Source: Citrobacter werkmanii NBRC 105721 (GTDB taxonomy: Bacteria > Pseudomonadota > Gammaproteobacteria > Enterobacterales > Enterobacteriaceae). From it: a stretch of DNA of 64,000 nt. Shown here in pieces: positions 1-8,460 of this stretch (position 1 is the stretch's first letter; every line of letters starts with the position of its first letter). The notes under the pieces were generated by a model. That model was not told the origin of the DNA. It searched no databases and was given only the letters and a program-made list of their open reading frames with translations. Position numbers and translations under genes: made by a program. The stretch covers positions 404,310 to 468,309 of the forward strand of contig BBMW01000011.1 in assembly GCA_000759755.1 (NCBI GenBank), given 5' to 3'.

Positions 1-169
1 CAACAAAACCGATCTGGCCCCTTACGTGGGCGCTTCGCTGGAGGTGATGGAACGCGATACCCTGCGCATGCGCGGCGAGCGTCCGTGGACGTTTACTAAC
101 CTGAAAGCGGGCGACGGTCTGGCGACGATTATTGCGTTTCTGGAAGAGAAAGGAATGTTGCGGGTGTAG
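1..169 (+). CDS. ureG: Urease accessory GTPase UreG, C-terminal end (partial)
   Basis: The reading frame is already open at the window edge. Its first complete codon is at position 2 and it ends at TAG 167-169. The 55 residues begin [19 protein letters not shown] and continue through [13 protein letters not shown] to EEKGMLRV. The NKTDL motif is the G4 guanine-specificity motif of SIMIBI-class GTPases, and the flanking text matches UreG as I know it. UreG uses GTP to help load nickel into urease, together with UreD, UreF and UreE. The rest of a urease cluster should therefore lie just outside the left edge. The gene converges on tsaD with a REP pair between them. E. coli K-12 has no urease here. 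HypB is a less likely alternative. Confidence 0.8.
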   Translation, partial: NKTDLAPYVGASLEVMERDTLRMRGERPWTFTNLKAGDGLATIIAFLEEKGMLRV

Positions 170-180
170 CGTGGTTTATC

Positions 181-250
181 GCCGGGAGGCGGCTTCGCCT
201 GACCCGGCCTACGGTTTTGTTGGCCCGGTAAGTAAAGCCACCACCGGGCA
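181..250. repeat. REP pair (BIME) between ureG and tsaD
   Basis: Two inverted REP-like units face each other. One begins GCCGGGAGGCGGCTTCGCCT at 181 and reaches the CCTACG end near 213. The other, at about 223-250, reads TGCCCGGTGGTGGC on the reverse strand. It lies between convergent genes, the usual place for such elements, and could act as a 3'-end stabiliser. Confidence 0.75.
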
Positions 251-256
251 AAAAAC

Positions 257-1270
257 TCACGCCGCCGGTAATTCCGCCAGCGGCCAGCGTGGACGTACGG
301 TCACGCCAAGATCCGCCGTTGCGCCCGCTTTAAAACGCACCATACCCGCATAGGCGATCATCGCCCCGTTGTCGGTACAAAATTCCGGGCGTGCATAGAA
401 CACTTCGCCGCGGCGTTTTTGCATCATTTCGGCAAGCTTCGCGCGCAGCGTGCGGTTAGCGCTCACGCCCCCCGCCATCACCAGACGTTTAAAACCGGTG
501 TGATCCAGCGCGCGTTTGCACTTGATCATCAGCGTATCAACCACCGCATCTTCAAACGCTCGGGCAATATCTGCACGCGTTTGATCGTCATTTTCGTTAT
601 TACGAATCGTATTCGCGGCGAAGGTTTTCAGGCCGGAGAAGCTGAAATCCAGTCCCGGACGGTCGGTCATCGGACGCGGGAAGACAAAGCGTTTTTCCAC
701 ACCCTGTGACGCCAGCTTAGACAGCATTGGGCCGCCAGGATAATCCAGCCCCAGCAGCTTGGCGGTTTTGTCGAACGCTTCACCTGCCGCATCATCAATC
801 GATTCGCCCAGTAATTCATACTGACCGATACCGGTGACGCTGATCAATTGCGTGTGCCCGCCGGAAACCAGCAGCGCGACGAACGGAAAAGCAGGAGGAT
901 TCTCTTCCAGCATCGGCGCCAGCAGATGCCCTTCCATATGGTGCACAGGAATTGCCGGCACGTCCCAGGCGAACGCCAGTGAACGTCCTACGGTTGCACC
1001 GACCAGCAGCGCGCCAACCAGACCCGGACCTGCGGTGTACGCCACCGCATCGATCTCTTTCGCCGTGAGTCCCGCTTCTTTCAGCGCGGCCTGAATCAAC
1101 GGTACGGTTTTACGTACGTGATCGCGCGAGGCCAGTTCTGGCACTACGCCGCCGTAGTCAGCGTGTAATTTCACCTGACTATACAATTGGTTGGCTAAAA
1201 GACCTTTTTCATCGTCGTAAATGGCGATGCCGGTTTCATCGCAGGATGTTTCAATACCCAGTACACGCAT
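257..1270 (-). CDS. tsaD: tRNA N6-threonylcarbamoyladenosine synthase subunit TsaD
   Basis: The 337-residue protein starts [20 protein letters not shown], the ASKHA-fold phosphate-binding start of the Kae1/TsaD family, at the usual family length. The metal-binding HMEGH motif is present (His111 and His115), as is the nucleotide-site text [12 protein letters not shown]-like (here [13 protein letters not shown]) near residue 270. TsaD transfers the threonylcarbamoyl group made by TsaC onto A37 of ANN-decoding tRNAs, working with TsaB and TsaE in the cytoplasm. It is divergent from rpsU with about 236 bp between them, as in E. coli. The ATG at 1268-1270 was chosen because the protein start matches the conserved family start. 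Confidence 0.97.
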   Translation of the reverse strand: MRVLGIETSCDETGIAIYDDEKGLLANQLYSQVKLHADYGGVVPELASRDHVRKTVPLIQAALKEAGLTAKEIDAVAYTAGPGLVGALLVGATVGRSLAFAWDVPAIPVHHMEGHLLAPMLEENPPAFPFVALLVSGGHTQLISVTGIGQYELLGESIDDAAGEAFDKTAKLLGLDYPGGPMLSKLASQGVEKRFVFPRPMTDRPGLDFSFSGLKTFAANTIRNNENDDQTRADIARAFEDAVVDTLMIKCKRALDHTGFKRLVMAGGVSANRTLRAKLAEMMQKRRGEVFYARPEFCTDNGAMIAYAGMVRFKAGATADLGVTVRPRWPLAELPAA

Positions 1271-1406
1271 GACTTGTTTTACCTCGCTCTATTACCGCGC
1301 AGTGTAGGACCAATGCGGGTTGATGTAAAACTTTGTTCGCCCCAGGCGCATGCCTCGTGTATACTCCTTGTCCTTATAAAAGTCCCTTTCAAAATCGCGT
1401 GGGTGC

Positions 1407-1436
1407 TTTACAAAGCAGCAGCAATTGCAGTAAAAT
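1407..1436 (+). promoter_or_regulatory. Probable sigma-70 promoter for rpsU-dnaG-rpoD
   Basis: A -35-like TTTACA (1407-1412) and a -10-like TAAAAT (1431-1436) are 18 bp apart, about 70 bp before rpsU. A second -10-like TATACT lies at 1360-1365 but has no good -35. The E. coli operon has tandem promoters here, which is consistent. The assignment is by eye only. Confidence 0.5.
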
Positions 1437-1467
1437 TCCGCACCATTTTGAAATAAGCTGGCGTTGA

Positions 1468-1722
<255 letters not shown>

Positions 1723-1726
1723 TCCA

Positions 1727-1746
1727 TTGAGAGCTAAGGCTCTCAA
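1727..1746 (+). other. Small hairpin just after rpsU
   Basis: TTGAGAGC (1727-1734) and GCTCTCAA (1739-1746) form a perfect 8-bp stem with a 4-nt loop, starting 4 nt after the rpsU stop. No U-tract follows, so it is more likely a 3'-end stabiliser or processing element than a terminator. Confidence 0.5.
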
Positions 1747-1770
1747 TTCAGACTGAGTTGTAGTTGTAAG

Positions 1771-1806
1771 GCCGTGCTTCCGGAAGGAATGCGCGGCTTA
1801 TTTTCG
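1771..1806 (+). terminator. Internal attenuating terminator between rpsU and dnaG
   Basis: The stem arms GCCGTGC (1771-1777) and GCGCGGC (1791-1797) pair with one G-U. They are followed by TTATTTTCG. This sits where E. coli has the partial terminator that makes S21 far more abundant than primase. The broken U-tract fits partial read-through. Confidence 0.65.
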
Positions 1807-1808
1807 TT

Positions 1809-1936
1809 TATACACGTCATCATTCAAGCTGCCTCAGAGTTGGCTGCAGTCGCTCACCCCAGTCACGTACTTGCTGTACGCTCCTGAGGATTCGCTTCCT
1901 TGCCGCCTTGATGCATCCTGAATGATTTTGTGTATA
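1809..1936. repeat. ERIC (IRU) element in the rpsU-dnaG gap
   Basis: This 128-bp imperfect palindrome matches the 127-bp ERIC family. Its ends are inverted (TATACACGTCATCATTCA on the left, TATACACAAAATCATTCA on the reverse of the right end). The middle carries the ERIC landmarks CGCTCACCCCAGTCACGTAC and GTACGCTCCTGAGGATTC. It lies inside the co-transcribed leader of dnaG, so the mRNA should carry a long hairpin ending about 24 nt before the dnaG start. Confidence 0.85.
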
Positions 1937-1960
1937 TGAGTCATCAAAAAACAGGGGCTT

Positions 1961-3706
1961 ATGGCTGGACGAATTCCTCGCGTTTTTATTAATGACCTGC
2001 TGGCAAGAACCGACATCGTCGATCTCATCGACGCGCGGGTAAAGCTGAAAAAGCAGGGCAAAAATTATCACGCGTGCTGTCCGTTCCATAACGAAAAAAC
2101 CCCCTCTTTCACCGTAAACGGTGAAAAACAGTTTTATCACTGCTTTGGGTGTGGCGCGCATGGCAACGCCGTCGACTTTCTCATGAACTACGACAAGCTC
2201 GAGTTTGTGGAAACCGTCGAAGAACTAGCCGCAATGCACAACCTTGAAGTGCCCTATGAAGCAGGCAGTGGCCCCAGTCAGATAGAGCGCCATCAACGGC
2301 AAAGCCTTTATCAATTGATGGACGGCCTGAACACTTTTTATCAACAGTCTTTGATGCAGCCCGCCGCTACCCCTGCGCGCCAGTACCTGGAAAAGCGAGG
2401 ATTAAGTAGCGACGTTATCACCCGTTTTGCTATTGGTTTTGCGCCCCCCGGCTGGGACAACGTCCTGAAACGGTTTGGCGGCAATGCTGAGAATCGCAAA
2501 TCGCTGGTCGATGCGGGGATGTTGGTCACCAACGATCAGGGACGCAGTTACGATCGCTTTCGCGAACGGGTGATGTTCCCCATCCGCGACAAACGTGGTC
2601 GGGTCATTGGTTTTGGTGGACGCGTGCTGGGCGATGCCCTGCCGAAGTATCTGAACTCCCCGGAAACCGATATTTTCCATAAAGGTCGCCAGCTGTATGG
2701 CCTTTATGAAGCCCAGCAGGATAACGCCGATCCGCAGCGCCTGTTAGTGGTGGAAGGCTATATGGATGTGGTAGCGCTGGCGCAATACGGCATTAACTAC
2801 GCCGTGGCATCTCTTGGGACGTCAACCACCGCCGATCACATCCAGCTGTTGTTTCGCGCGACGAACAACGTGATTTGCTGCTACGACGGCGACCGCGCCG
2901 GACGCGATGCAGCATGGCGCGCGCTGGAAACCGCACTGCCCTATATGACAGACGGCCGCCAGCTACGCTTTATGTTTTTACCTGATGGCGAAGACCCCGA
3001 TACGTTAGTGCGTAAAGAAGGGAAAGAGGCCTTCGAAGCCCGGATGGAGCAGGCGTTGCCGCTCTCCGCGTTTTTATTTAATAGCCTGTTGCCACAGGTG
3101 GATTTGAGTACCCCGGACGGACGCGCACAGCTCAGCACGCTGGCGCTGCCGCTGATCACTCAGGTGCCGGGCGAAACGTTGCGCATTTACCTGCGACAGG
3201 AGTTGGGAAACAAGCTCGGCATTCTGGATGACAGTCAGCTTGAACGTTTAATGCCAAAACTGGCAGAAAATGGCGCTTCCCGCCCTGTTCCACAGCTAAA
3301 ACGTACGACCATGCGTATACTTATAGGGTTGCTGGTGCAAAACCCGGACCTTGCTCCGCTGGTTCCGCCGTTAGGTGCACTGGACAGCAATAAGCTGCCT
3401 GGACTTGGCTTATTCAGAGAACTGGTCAACACTTGTCTGGCTCAGCCAGGCCTGACCACCGGCCAACTTTTAGAGCACTATCGTGGCACAAATGATGCTG
3501 CAACCCTTGAAAAACTGTCGATGTGGGACGATATAGCAGATAAAGATATCGCAGAAAAAACCTTCACCGACTCACTCAACCATATGTTTGATTCGATGCT
3601 TGAACTGCGCCAGGAAGAGTTGATAGCTCGTGAGCGCACACACGGTTTAAGCAGCGAAGAACGCCGGGAACTCTGGACGCTGAACCAGGAACTGGCCAAG
3701 AAATAA
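1961..3706 (+). CDS. dnaG: DNA primase
   Basis: The 581-residue protein is of normal enterobacterial length. The N-terminal CHC2 zinc domain has Cys40, His43, Cys61 and Cys64 (CPFH...CFGC). The central TOPRIM catalytic core shows the LLVVEGYMDVVALAQYG and CYDGDRAGRDAAW motifs, around residues 260-320. The C-terminal region is the DnaB-helicase interaction domain. It makes the RNA primers for Okazaki fragments at the replication fork. It is the second gene of the rpsU-dnaG-rpoD operon. Unusually, ERIC-type repeats lie in the gaps on both sides. Its ATG follows AGGGGCTT, a moderate ribosome-binding site, in keeping with low primase expression. Confidence 0.98.
   Translation: MAGRIPRVFINDLLARTDIVDLIDARVKLKKQGKNYHACCPFHNEKTPSFTVNGEKQFYHCFGCGAHGNAVDFLMNYDKLEFVETVEELAAMHNLEVPYEAGSGPSQIERHQRQSLYQLMDGLNTFYQQSLMQPAATPARQYLEKRGLSSDVITRFAIGFAPPGWDNVLKRFGGNAENRKSLVDAGMLVTNDQGRSYDRFRERVMFPIRDKRGRVIGFGGRVLGDALPKYLNSPETDIFHKGRQLYGLYEAQQDNADPQRLLVVEGYMDVVALAQYGINYAVASLGTSTTADHIQLLFRATNNVICCYDGDRAGRDAAWRALETALPYMTDGRQLRFMFLPDGEDPDTLVRKEGKEAFEARMEQALPLSAFLFNSLLPQVDLSTPDGRAQLSTLALPLITQVPGETLRIYLRQELGNKLGILDDSQLERLMPKLAENGASRPVPQLKRTTMRILIGLLVQNPDLAPLVPPLGALDSNKLPGLGLFRELVNTCLAQPGLTTGQLLEHYRGTNDAATLEKLSMWDDIADKDIAEKTFTDSLNHMFDSMLELRQEELIARERTHGLSSEERRELWTLNQELAKK
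3504..3536 (+). promoter_or_regulatory. Candidate heat-shock promoter for rpoD inside dnaG
   Basis: CCCTTGAAAAACTGTC (from 3504) has the sigma-32 -35 core CTTGAA. A GACGATATAG stretch (about 3527-3536) takes the -10 position. E. coli has its heat-shock promoter Phs for rpoD inside the 3' part of dnaG with near-identical sequence as I remember it. The assignment rests on this resemblance. Confidence 0.5.
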
Positions 3707-3721
3707 GAGAAAGACAAAACA

Positions 3722-3846
3722 AAGACAAAATCATTCGCGTTGTATCAAGGCAGCAAGTGAACGAACGCCTGGGAGTGTACATAAGTACATGACCAGGAAG
3801 AGAGAACGCAGCTAACGCAGAGACAACGTGAAAGATGAAGTATTTA
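3722..3846. repeat. Second ERIC-like element, in the dnaG-rpoD gap
   Basis: This palindrome of about 125 bp has a centre reading GGGAGTGTACATAAGTACAT, close to the ERIC core (GAGCTTACATAAGTAAGTGA), and similar inverted ends (ATCATTCGCGTTG against ATCTTTCACGTTG on the reverse). It is more diverged than the copy before dnaG. It starts 16 nt after the dnaG stop and fills nearly half of the 284-nt gap before rpoD. Confidence 0.75.
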
Positions 3847-3990
3847 ACGGCTTAACTGCCGAATATCGATCGGGAAGCCCCCGACAGCCGCACGGAGAGG
3901 CAGCGGCAAAATATAAGTATGCCCTCGTTTTGCCGTTGGCGGTTTTACCGCCCAACACCAATCAAACGAATTAAGTGTGGATACCGTCTT

Positions 3991-5835
3991 ATGGAGCAAA
4001 ACCCGCAGTCACAGCTGAAGCTTCTTGTCCAACGTGGTAAGGAGCAAGGCTATCTGACCTATGCCGAGGTCAATGACCATCTGCCGGAAGATATCGTCGA
4101 TTCAGATCAAATCGAAGACATCATCCAAATGATCAATGACATGGGTATTCAGGTGATGGAAGAAGCACCTGATGCCGATGATCTGCTGCTTGCTGAAACC
4201 TCCAACAGCACCGATGAAGACGCGGAAGAAGCGGCTGCCCAGGTTCTGTCCAGCGTTGAGTCCGAAATCGGCCGTACAACTGACCCGGTCCGCATGTACA
4301 TGCGTGAAATGGGTACCGTTGAACTGTTAACCCGTGAAGGCGAAATCGACATCGCTAAGCGCATAGAAGACGGGATTAACCAGGTTCAATGCTCCGTAGC
4401 CGAATACCCGGAAGCCATCACCTACCTGCTTGAGCAATACGATCGCGTAGAAGCTGAAGAAGCGCGTCTGTCCGATCTCATCACCGGCTTTGTCGATCCG
4501 AACGCGGAAGAAGACATGGCGCCAACGGCGACCCACGTCGGTTCTGAACTCTCTCAAGAAGAGATGGATGAAGATGAAGACGAAGATGAAGAAGATGACG
4601 ACGACAGCAGCGATGACGACAACAGCATCGACCCTGAATTAGCGCGTGAAAAATTCGCTGAACTTCGTACCCAGTACGAAATCACCCGCGACACGATCAA
4701 GGCCAAAGGCCGCAGCCATGCTGCCGCGCAGGAAGAAATTCAGAAGCTGTCTGAAGTGTTCAAACAGTTCCGCCTGGTGCCGAAACAGTTCGACTACCTG
4801 GTAAACAGCATGCGCGTCATGATGGACCGCGTGCGTACTCAGGAACGTCTGATCATGAAGCTCTGCGTTGAGCAGTGCAAAATGCCGAAGAAAAACTTCA
4901 TCACCCTGTTCACTGGCAATGAAACCAGCGAAACGTGGTTCAACGCGGCCATCGCGATGAACAAACCGTGGTCTGAAAAACTGCACGACGTGGCAGATGA
5001 CGTTCACCGCGGTCTGCAGAAACTGCAGCAGATTGAAGAAGAAACCGGCCTGACCATTGAGCAGGTTAAAGACATCAACCGTCGTATGTCCATCGGTGAA
5101 GCGAAAGCCCGTCGTGCGAAAAAAGAGATGGTTGAAGCGAACTTACGTCTGGTTATCTCTATCGCCAAGAAATACACCAACCGTGGTCTGCAGTTCCTGG
5201 ATCTGATTCAGGAAGGCAACATCGGTCTGATGAAAGCGGTTGATAAGTTTGAATACCGTCGTGGTTACAAGTTCTCCACCTACGCAACCTGGTGGATCCG
5301 TCAGGCAATTACCCGCTCTATCGCGGATCAGGCGCGCACCATCCGTATCCCGGTGCATATGATTGAGACCATCAACAAGCTCAACCGTATCTCCCGTCAG
5401 ATGCTGCAAGAGATGGGCCGTGAGCCGACGCCGGAAGAGCTGGCTGAACGCATGCTGATGCCGGAAGACAAGATCCGTAAAGTGCTGAAGATCGCCAAAG
5501 AGCCTATCTCCATGGAAACGCCGATCGGCGACGATGAAGATTCGCATCTGGGTGATTTCATCGAGGATACCACCCTCGAGCTGCCGCTGGACTCTGCGAC
5601 CACCGAGAGCCTGCGTGCCGCAACGCACGACGTGCTGGCTGGCCTGACCGCCCGTGAAGCGAAAGTGCTGCGTATGCGTTTCGGTATCGATATGAACACC
5701 GACCACACGCTGGAAGAAGTGGGTAAACAGTTCGACGTTACCCGCGAACGTATCCGTCAGATCGAAGCGAAGGCGCTGCGTAAACTGCGCCACCCGAGCC
5801 GTTCTGAAGTGCTGCGTAGCTTCCTCGACGATTAA
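3991..5835 (+). CDS. rpoD: RNA polymerase primary sigma factor (sigma-70)
   Basis: The 614-residue protein starts [19 protein letters not shown]. An upstream in-frame ATG at 3919 adds 24 residues unlike any RpoD and was not used. Region 1.1 is followed by region 1.2 ([17 protein letters not shown]). A non-conserved insert carries a very acidic run near residues 190-210. Region 2 ([33 protein letters not shown]) contacts the -10 element. Region 4.2 ([19 protein letters not shown]) contacts the -35 element. It directs RNA polymerase to housekeeping promoters. It is the third gene of the macromolecular-synthesis operon and probably also has its own heat-shock promoter within dnaG. Confidence 0.98.
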   Translation: MEQNPQSQLKLLVQRGKEQGYLTYAEVNDHLPEDIVDSDQIEDIIQMINDMGIQVMEEAPDADDLLLAETSNSTDEDAEEAAAQVLSSVESEIGRTTDPVRMYMREMGTVELLTREGEIDIAKRIEDGINQVQCSVAEYPEAITYLLEQYDRVEAEEARLSDLITGFVDPNAEEDMAPTATHVGSELSQEEMDEDEDEDEEDDDDSSDDDNSIDPELAREKFAELRTQYEITRDTIKAKGRSHAAAQEEIQKLSEVFKQFRLVPKQFDYLVNSMRVMMDRVRTQERLIMKLCVEQCKMPKKNFITLFTGNETSETWFNAAIAMNKPWSEKLHDVADDVHRGLQKLQQIEEETGLTIEQVKDINRRMSIGEAKARRAKKEMVEANLRLVISIAKKYTNRGLQFLDLIQEGNIGLMKAVDKFEYRRGYKFSTYATWWIRQAITRSIADQARTIRIPVHMIETINKLNRISRQMLQEMGREPTPEELAERMLMPEDKIRKVLKIAKEPISMETPIGDDEDSHLGDFIEDTTLELPLDSATTESLRAATHDVLAGLTAREAKVLRMRFGIDMNTDHTLEEVGKQFDVTRERIRQIEAKALRKLRHPSRSEVLRSFLDD

Positions 5836-5852
5836 TCTCGCCGTATAAGTTC

Positions 5853-5880
5853 AAACGCCACCGCAAGGTGGCGTTTTTAT
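5853..5880 (+). terminator. rpoD terminator
   Basis: AACGCCACC-GCAA-GGTGGCGTT followed by TTTAT forms a strong intrinsic terminator 18 nt after the rpoD stop. It abuts the stop codon of convergent mug, and the A-rich left side lets it serve both directions. Confidence 0.9.
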
Positions 5881-6387
5881 TTACATCCCGCGCATGATCA
5901 GCGCGTCATCCAACTCGCGATACGCCTCCACCAGCTTATCCAGTGTAATCCGGCTCAATCCGCTGGGATTTGGCAATACCCAAATCTGCGTCGCGCCAAT
6001 GGTCAGCGTCTGCTTTCCCCACTGCGCTCCGCGCTGACTGAAGCCTTGCTCGAACGCCTGCTTGCCAAGGATCGCCAGCGCAGCGGGCTGATAGTCATCA
6101 ATCTTTTCAATAAGCTTACGCCCACCGCTACGCATCTCCTGTAGCTTCACTTCATTAGCCTGCACCGTCGGTCTGTCGACAAACTTGGTCACGCCACAGC
6201 GGAAGTCCAGCAGGTGTTGCGCCTCTTCAGGTTTGAGCTGGCGATCGGTAAATCCCGCCTGATGGATGACCTTCCAGAAGCGATTGGCGGGATGCGCAAA
6301 GGGGAACCCCGTACCTGCGGAAGATAGCCCCGGATTGATGCCGCAAAACACCACCCGCAGCCCTGGTGCCAGTATGTCCTTAACCAT
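5881..6387 (-). CDS. mug: G/U mismatch-specific uracil-DNA glycosylase Mug
   Basis: The 168-residue protein starts [21 protein letters not shown] start five codons upstream is open but not conserved. The catalytic-pocket motif GINPGLSS contains Asn18, and the wedge/second motif NPSGLSR lies near residue 140. Mug removes uracil and ethenocytosine from mismatched DNA, starting base-excision repair, mainly in stationary phase. It converges on rpoD and sits next to tRNA-Ile2, as in E. coli. Confidence 0.96.
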   Translation of the reverse strand: MVKDILAPGLRVVFCGINPGLSSAGTGFPFAHPANRFWKVIHQAGFTDRQLKPEEAQHLLDFRCGVTKFVDRPTVQANEVKLQEMRSGGRKLIEKIDDYQPAALAILGKQAFEQGFSQRGAQWGKQTLTIGATQIWVLPNPSGLSRITLDKLVEAYRELDDALIMRGM

Positions 6388-6511
6388 AATTACTCCGAAC
6401 AATACATCAGAGTAACAGTATAACGGACTGAAAATACATTGTTTATAAAATCAGCATCCGTACGCTTATGGCTGGATTGCGACGCGGAGTTACTTTATAA
6501 TCCACCGCCAC

Positions 6512-6587
6512 GGCCCCTTAGCTCAGTGGTTAGAGCAGGCGACTCATAATCGCTTGGTCGCTGGTTCAAGTCCAGCAGGGGCCACCA
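6512..6587 (+). tRNA. ileX: tRNA-Ile2 with CAT anticodon (lysidine-modified)
   Basis: The 76-nt gene includes an encoded CCA. The acceptor arms GGCCCCT and AGGGGCC pair. The D-loop has AGCTCAGTGGTTAGAG, the anticodon loop is CTCATAA, and the T-arm is CTGGTTCAAGTCCAG. The CAT anticodon looks like methionine, but this sequence is the AUA-decoding isoleucine tRNA whose wobble C is changed to lysidine by TilS. A TATAAT -10 box lies at 6496-6501. In E. coli this gene borders yqjH directly, while here about 17.4 kb intervene. Confidence 0.97.
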
Positions 6588-6596
6588 AATAAAACA

Positions 6597-6632
6597 AGGG
6601 CTTAGATAAGAAATTATCTAAGCCCTTTTTCT
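6597..6632 (+). terminator. Terminator after tRNA-Ile2
   Basis: AAGGGCTTAGATAA and TTATCTAAGCCCTT form a perfect 14-bp stem with a GAAA tetraloop, followed by a T-run. It starts 9 nt after the CCA end. Confidence 0.92.
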
Positions 6633-6801
6633 TTGCGTCAAATTTGGGTCAGGTAAGGTTTTGATTCCTTTCTACCTTAGATATCAGAAATGTCATCCAG
6701 CCACGACTATCAGAGTAATGCTTGACTAAATCAGAAAGCCTTTAGCTCTGATAAATTACACTAAGTCTGGATTAACACCTTTTTAGTGGACGTGTTCATT
6801 A
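6633..6801. other. Non-coding stretch after the tRNA
   Basis: AT-rich, with no convincing reading frame. I looked for a second copy of the tRNA 3' end (CAGCAGGGGCCACCA) here and further right, as an integrated element would leave, and saw none. Confidence 0.5.
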
Positions 6802-7287
6802 TTACCAGCCGCCCAGAGAACGGTTGATGCCCTGAAGAGCTTGTGTCTGCTGCTGCATCAGCATCATTTGCTGTTGCTGCTGTATCTGCTGGTTTGCCTG
6901 CTGCATCTGCTGATTGTTATACGCGTCTTGTTGCGCTTGCTGGGCTTGCATCTGCTGCCCCATTTGCCCGATTGCCGCCCATGCAGCTTGTGATCGCGCG
7001 GTCTCGGCTTGTTCCTGAGAAAGCTGGTTAACACCAGCCTGTGAAAGCGCCTGGCAAGTTTCTTTTGGTACACTCAATACACCGCCGTGCGCATCCATAC
7101 GTTTCTGTGCTTCATTACCAACTTCAAGCATACGATTTGAATCACCCGCCGCCATTGAATAACCGTAGGTGGTACAAAGTTCTGCATCAGTCATCTGCAT
7201 AGCTGGTTTAAGTGGAGTCGTCGAGCAACCCGCCAGGAAAGATATGGAAACTGCTATTGCAAGGGCTATATTTTTTGCTTTCATCAT
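6802..7287 (-). CDS. Putative outer-membrane lipoprotein with Gln-rich tail
   Basis: I do not recognise this 161-residue protein. It begins MMKAKNIALAIAVSISFLAG followed by Cys21, a clear lipoprotein signal with an LAGC lipobox. Residue +2 is Ser, so outer-membrane sorting is expected. Residues of about 25-100 form a compact region (MTDAELCTTYGYSMAAGDSN) with two further Cys. From about residue 105 the chain is almost all Gln, Met and Ala (QMQQANQQIQQQQQMMLMQQ), probably a flexible or coiled segment, ending INRSLGGW. Three start codons lie in tandem (GTG 7290, ATG 7287, ATG 7284) and the choice between them is arbitrary. It stands alone between ileX and the dha regulon. Confidence 0.75.
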   Translation of the reverse strand: MMKAKNIALAIAVSISFLAGCSTTPLKPAMQMTDAELCTTYGYSMAAGDSNRMLEVGNEAQKRMDAHGGVLSVPKETCQALSQAGVNQLSQEQAETARSQAAWAAIGQMGQQMQAQQAQQDAYNNQQMQQANQQIQQQQQMMLMQQQTQALQGINRSLGGW

Positions 7288-7362
7288 CACTTTTCTTTTG
7301 GTCTGTTTTACACCGTAGAGCGGTTATTTACTTCCTGCCGCTTGCGGTATTGTTTTTGGGGT

Positions 7363-7602
7363 TTATGTTCCAGATATAAGCTGGATAACTGTACTCATGC
7401 TGCATCCATCACTATTATTAGGTTCTTCAGCATTGTAGCCACTGCCGGTTATCTGGTTTGCCAGTTGGCCGCGTTGCCCCCTGGACTTACTCATCCTGTA
7501 CGTCACGATATTACCGTAGCGGTAGACACGTACAGTCTCGGTGCTAAACGTTGCAACAGTGGTGCTGGTTGTATACCAATGATTCATACATAGTGTTGGC
7601 AC
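7363..7602 (-). pseudogene. Weak 79-codon open frame, possible gene remnant
   Basis: This open frame contains TVATFSTETVRVYRYGNIVT, which reads like a beta-rich piece of a phage structural or tail protein. The rest looks random and there is no good ribosome-binding site. The opposite strand is also open over nearly the same interval (7342-7593), which weakens any coding claim. It may be a prophage fragment beside a tRNA gene, or chance. Confidence 0.2.
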
Positions 7603-7884
7603 AATAAGAAACCTCTACGATAATTGCAGATAATGGTATTTTATTCATTTGAACTTTAACTCTATGATTTATCTTATCTCAGCCAGACTTATTTAAAATA
7701 AAAACAACTACCTATCGATTAAAACGGTACTAACACAATACAAGAATAAAAATCACAATATCAATCAATAACTATGCTGCATAAATATTTCTCATCACAC
7801 AAATATAAACAACAATCACACACCCGGTTAACAGGATATCAATCTTAATTAATTTATATTTAATCTCGACTATTGCGGATCTAA
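7603..7884. other. AT-rich stretch without genes
   Basis: Strongly AT-rich sequence with many short A and T runs and no reading frame worth reporting. The AT content is far above that of the flanking backbone, in keeping with foreign or decayed DNA or an H-NS-bound silencing region. Confidence 0.5.
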
Positions 7885-7914
7885 CAATTAAAAGACCCAC
7901 GAGAAAACGTGGGT
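7885..7914 (-). terminator. Terminator of the small Cys/His peptide gene
   Basis: On the minus strand ACCCACG and CGTGGGT (7-bp stem, 7895-7914) with a TTTTCT loop are followed by CTTTTAATT. It lies 30 nt past the stop of the 42-residue gene, showing that a short transcript ends here. Confidence 0.8.
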
Positions 7915-7943
7915 TAGCAATCTAATTAATCAGTATATTAGTT

Positions 7944-8072
7944 TTAGTAGCAGGTACCGCCTGCATGGTGGCTACCAGTACCGCCATGCGGATGAGTGCC
8001 TGCCGGGCAAGCTTTAGCCACGCCAGTGAATGCTGCGACAGCCAGAACGGCAGCAAGGATAATTTTTTTCAT
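7944..8072 (-). CDS. 42-residue secreted Cys/His/Gly-rich peptide
   Basis: I do not recognise a named family. The gene encodes MKKIILAAVLAVAAFTGVAK followed by ACPAGTHPHGGTGSHHAGGT and CY. Lys residues then a hydrophobic core and AKA form a Sec signal peptide cut by signal peptidase I after residue 21. The mature chain would be 21 residues with a Cys at each end, four His and seven Gly. It is probably disulfide-closed in the periplasm and may bind metal. A weak GAG ribosome-binding site lies 8 nt upstream, and a clean terminator follows, so a real short gene is likely. It stands alone in AT-rich DNA. No bacteriocin immunity or export gene is next to it. Confidence 0.75.
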   Translation of the reverse strand: MKKIILAAVLAVAAFTGVAKACPAGTHPHGGTGSHHAGGTCY

Positions 8073-8460
8073 TTTTCGCTATCTCATTTTTGGAAGAATT
8101 CCCCGGCTCTGCGAGGAATGATATTTATCTGATTGTTGTAATAGTCTTGTACAACAAACTGCGAAAATCTACGGCAGCTTCTTCTTTTCAGCAACCCAAA
8201 AAAGATATCCATTGTGAAAAAAGCATGGAAGCCTGTGAAAACAAATTCCTTTAGCTATTCGTGCTTTGAAAAATTGTTTCAATACTTGATATGGAGTTAA
8301 CAAATAAGAGCAGGAATGCCTCAAGCTCCGTTTATCATTCCGCGCGTTGCTATTTGGTTACAGAACTTTCCGGCCCAGTCTTAGACATTATCTAACCATT
8401 ACGGTGCCACTCGTGAATATGCCCAAAAATCAAGGTTGCAGGCAGTTGATGTCTGATAAA
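8073..8460. other. Intergenic stretch with no gene seen
   Basis: AT-rich DNA upstream of the small peptide gene. Its promoter should be in the right-hand neighbour of 8072, but I cannot place clear boxes. Nothing else was found. Confidence 0.4.

Noticed and set aside
1820-2161. Minus-strand 113-codon open frame
   Set aside because: It runs through the ERIC repeat and the start of dnaG. ERIC elements are often open by chance and there is no ribosome-binding site.
5143-5793. Minus-strand 216-codon open frame opposite rpoD
   Set aside because: It is antisense to the conserved rpoD core. Its His/Gln/Phe-rich text is the usual mirror of a coding strand.
7342-7593. Plus-strand 83-codon open frame
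   Set aside because: It overlaps an equally weak frame on the other strand and has no ribosome-binding site or protein-like features.
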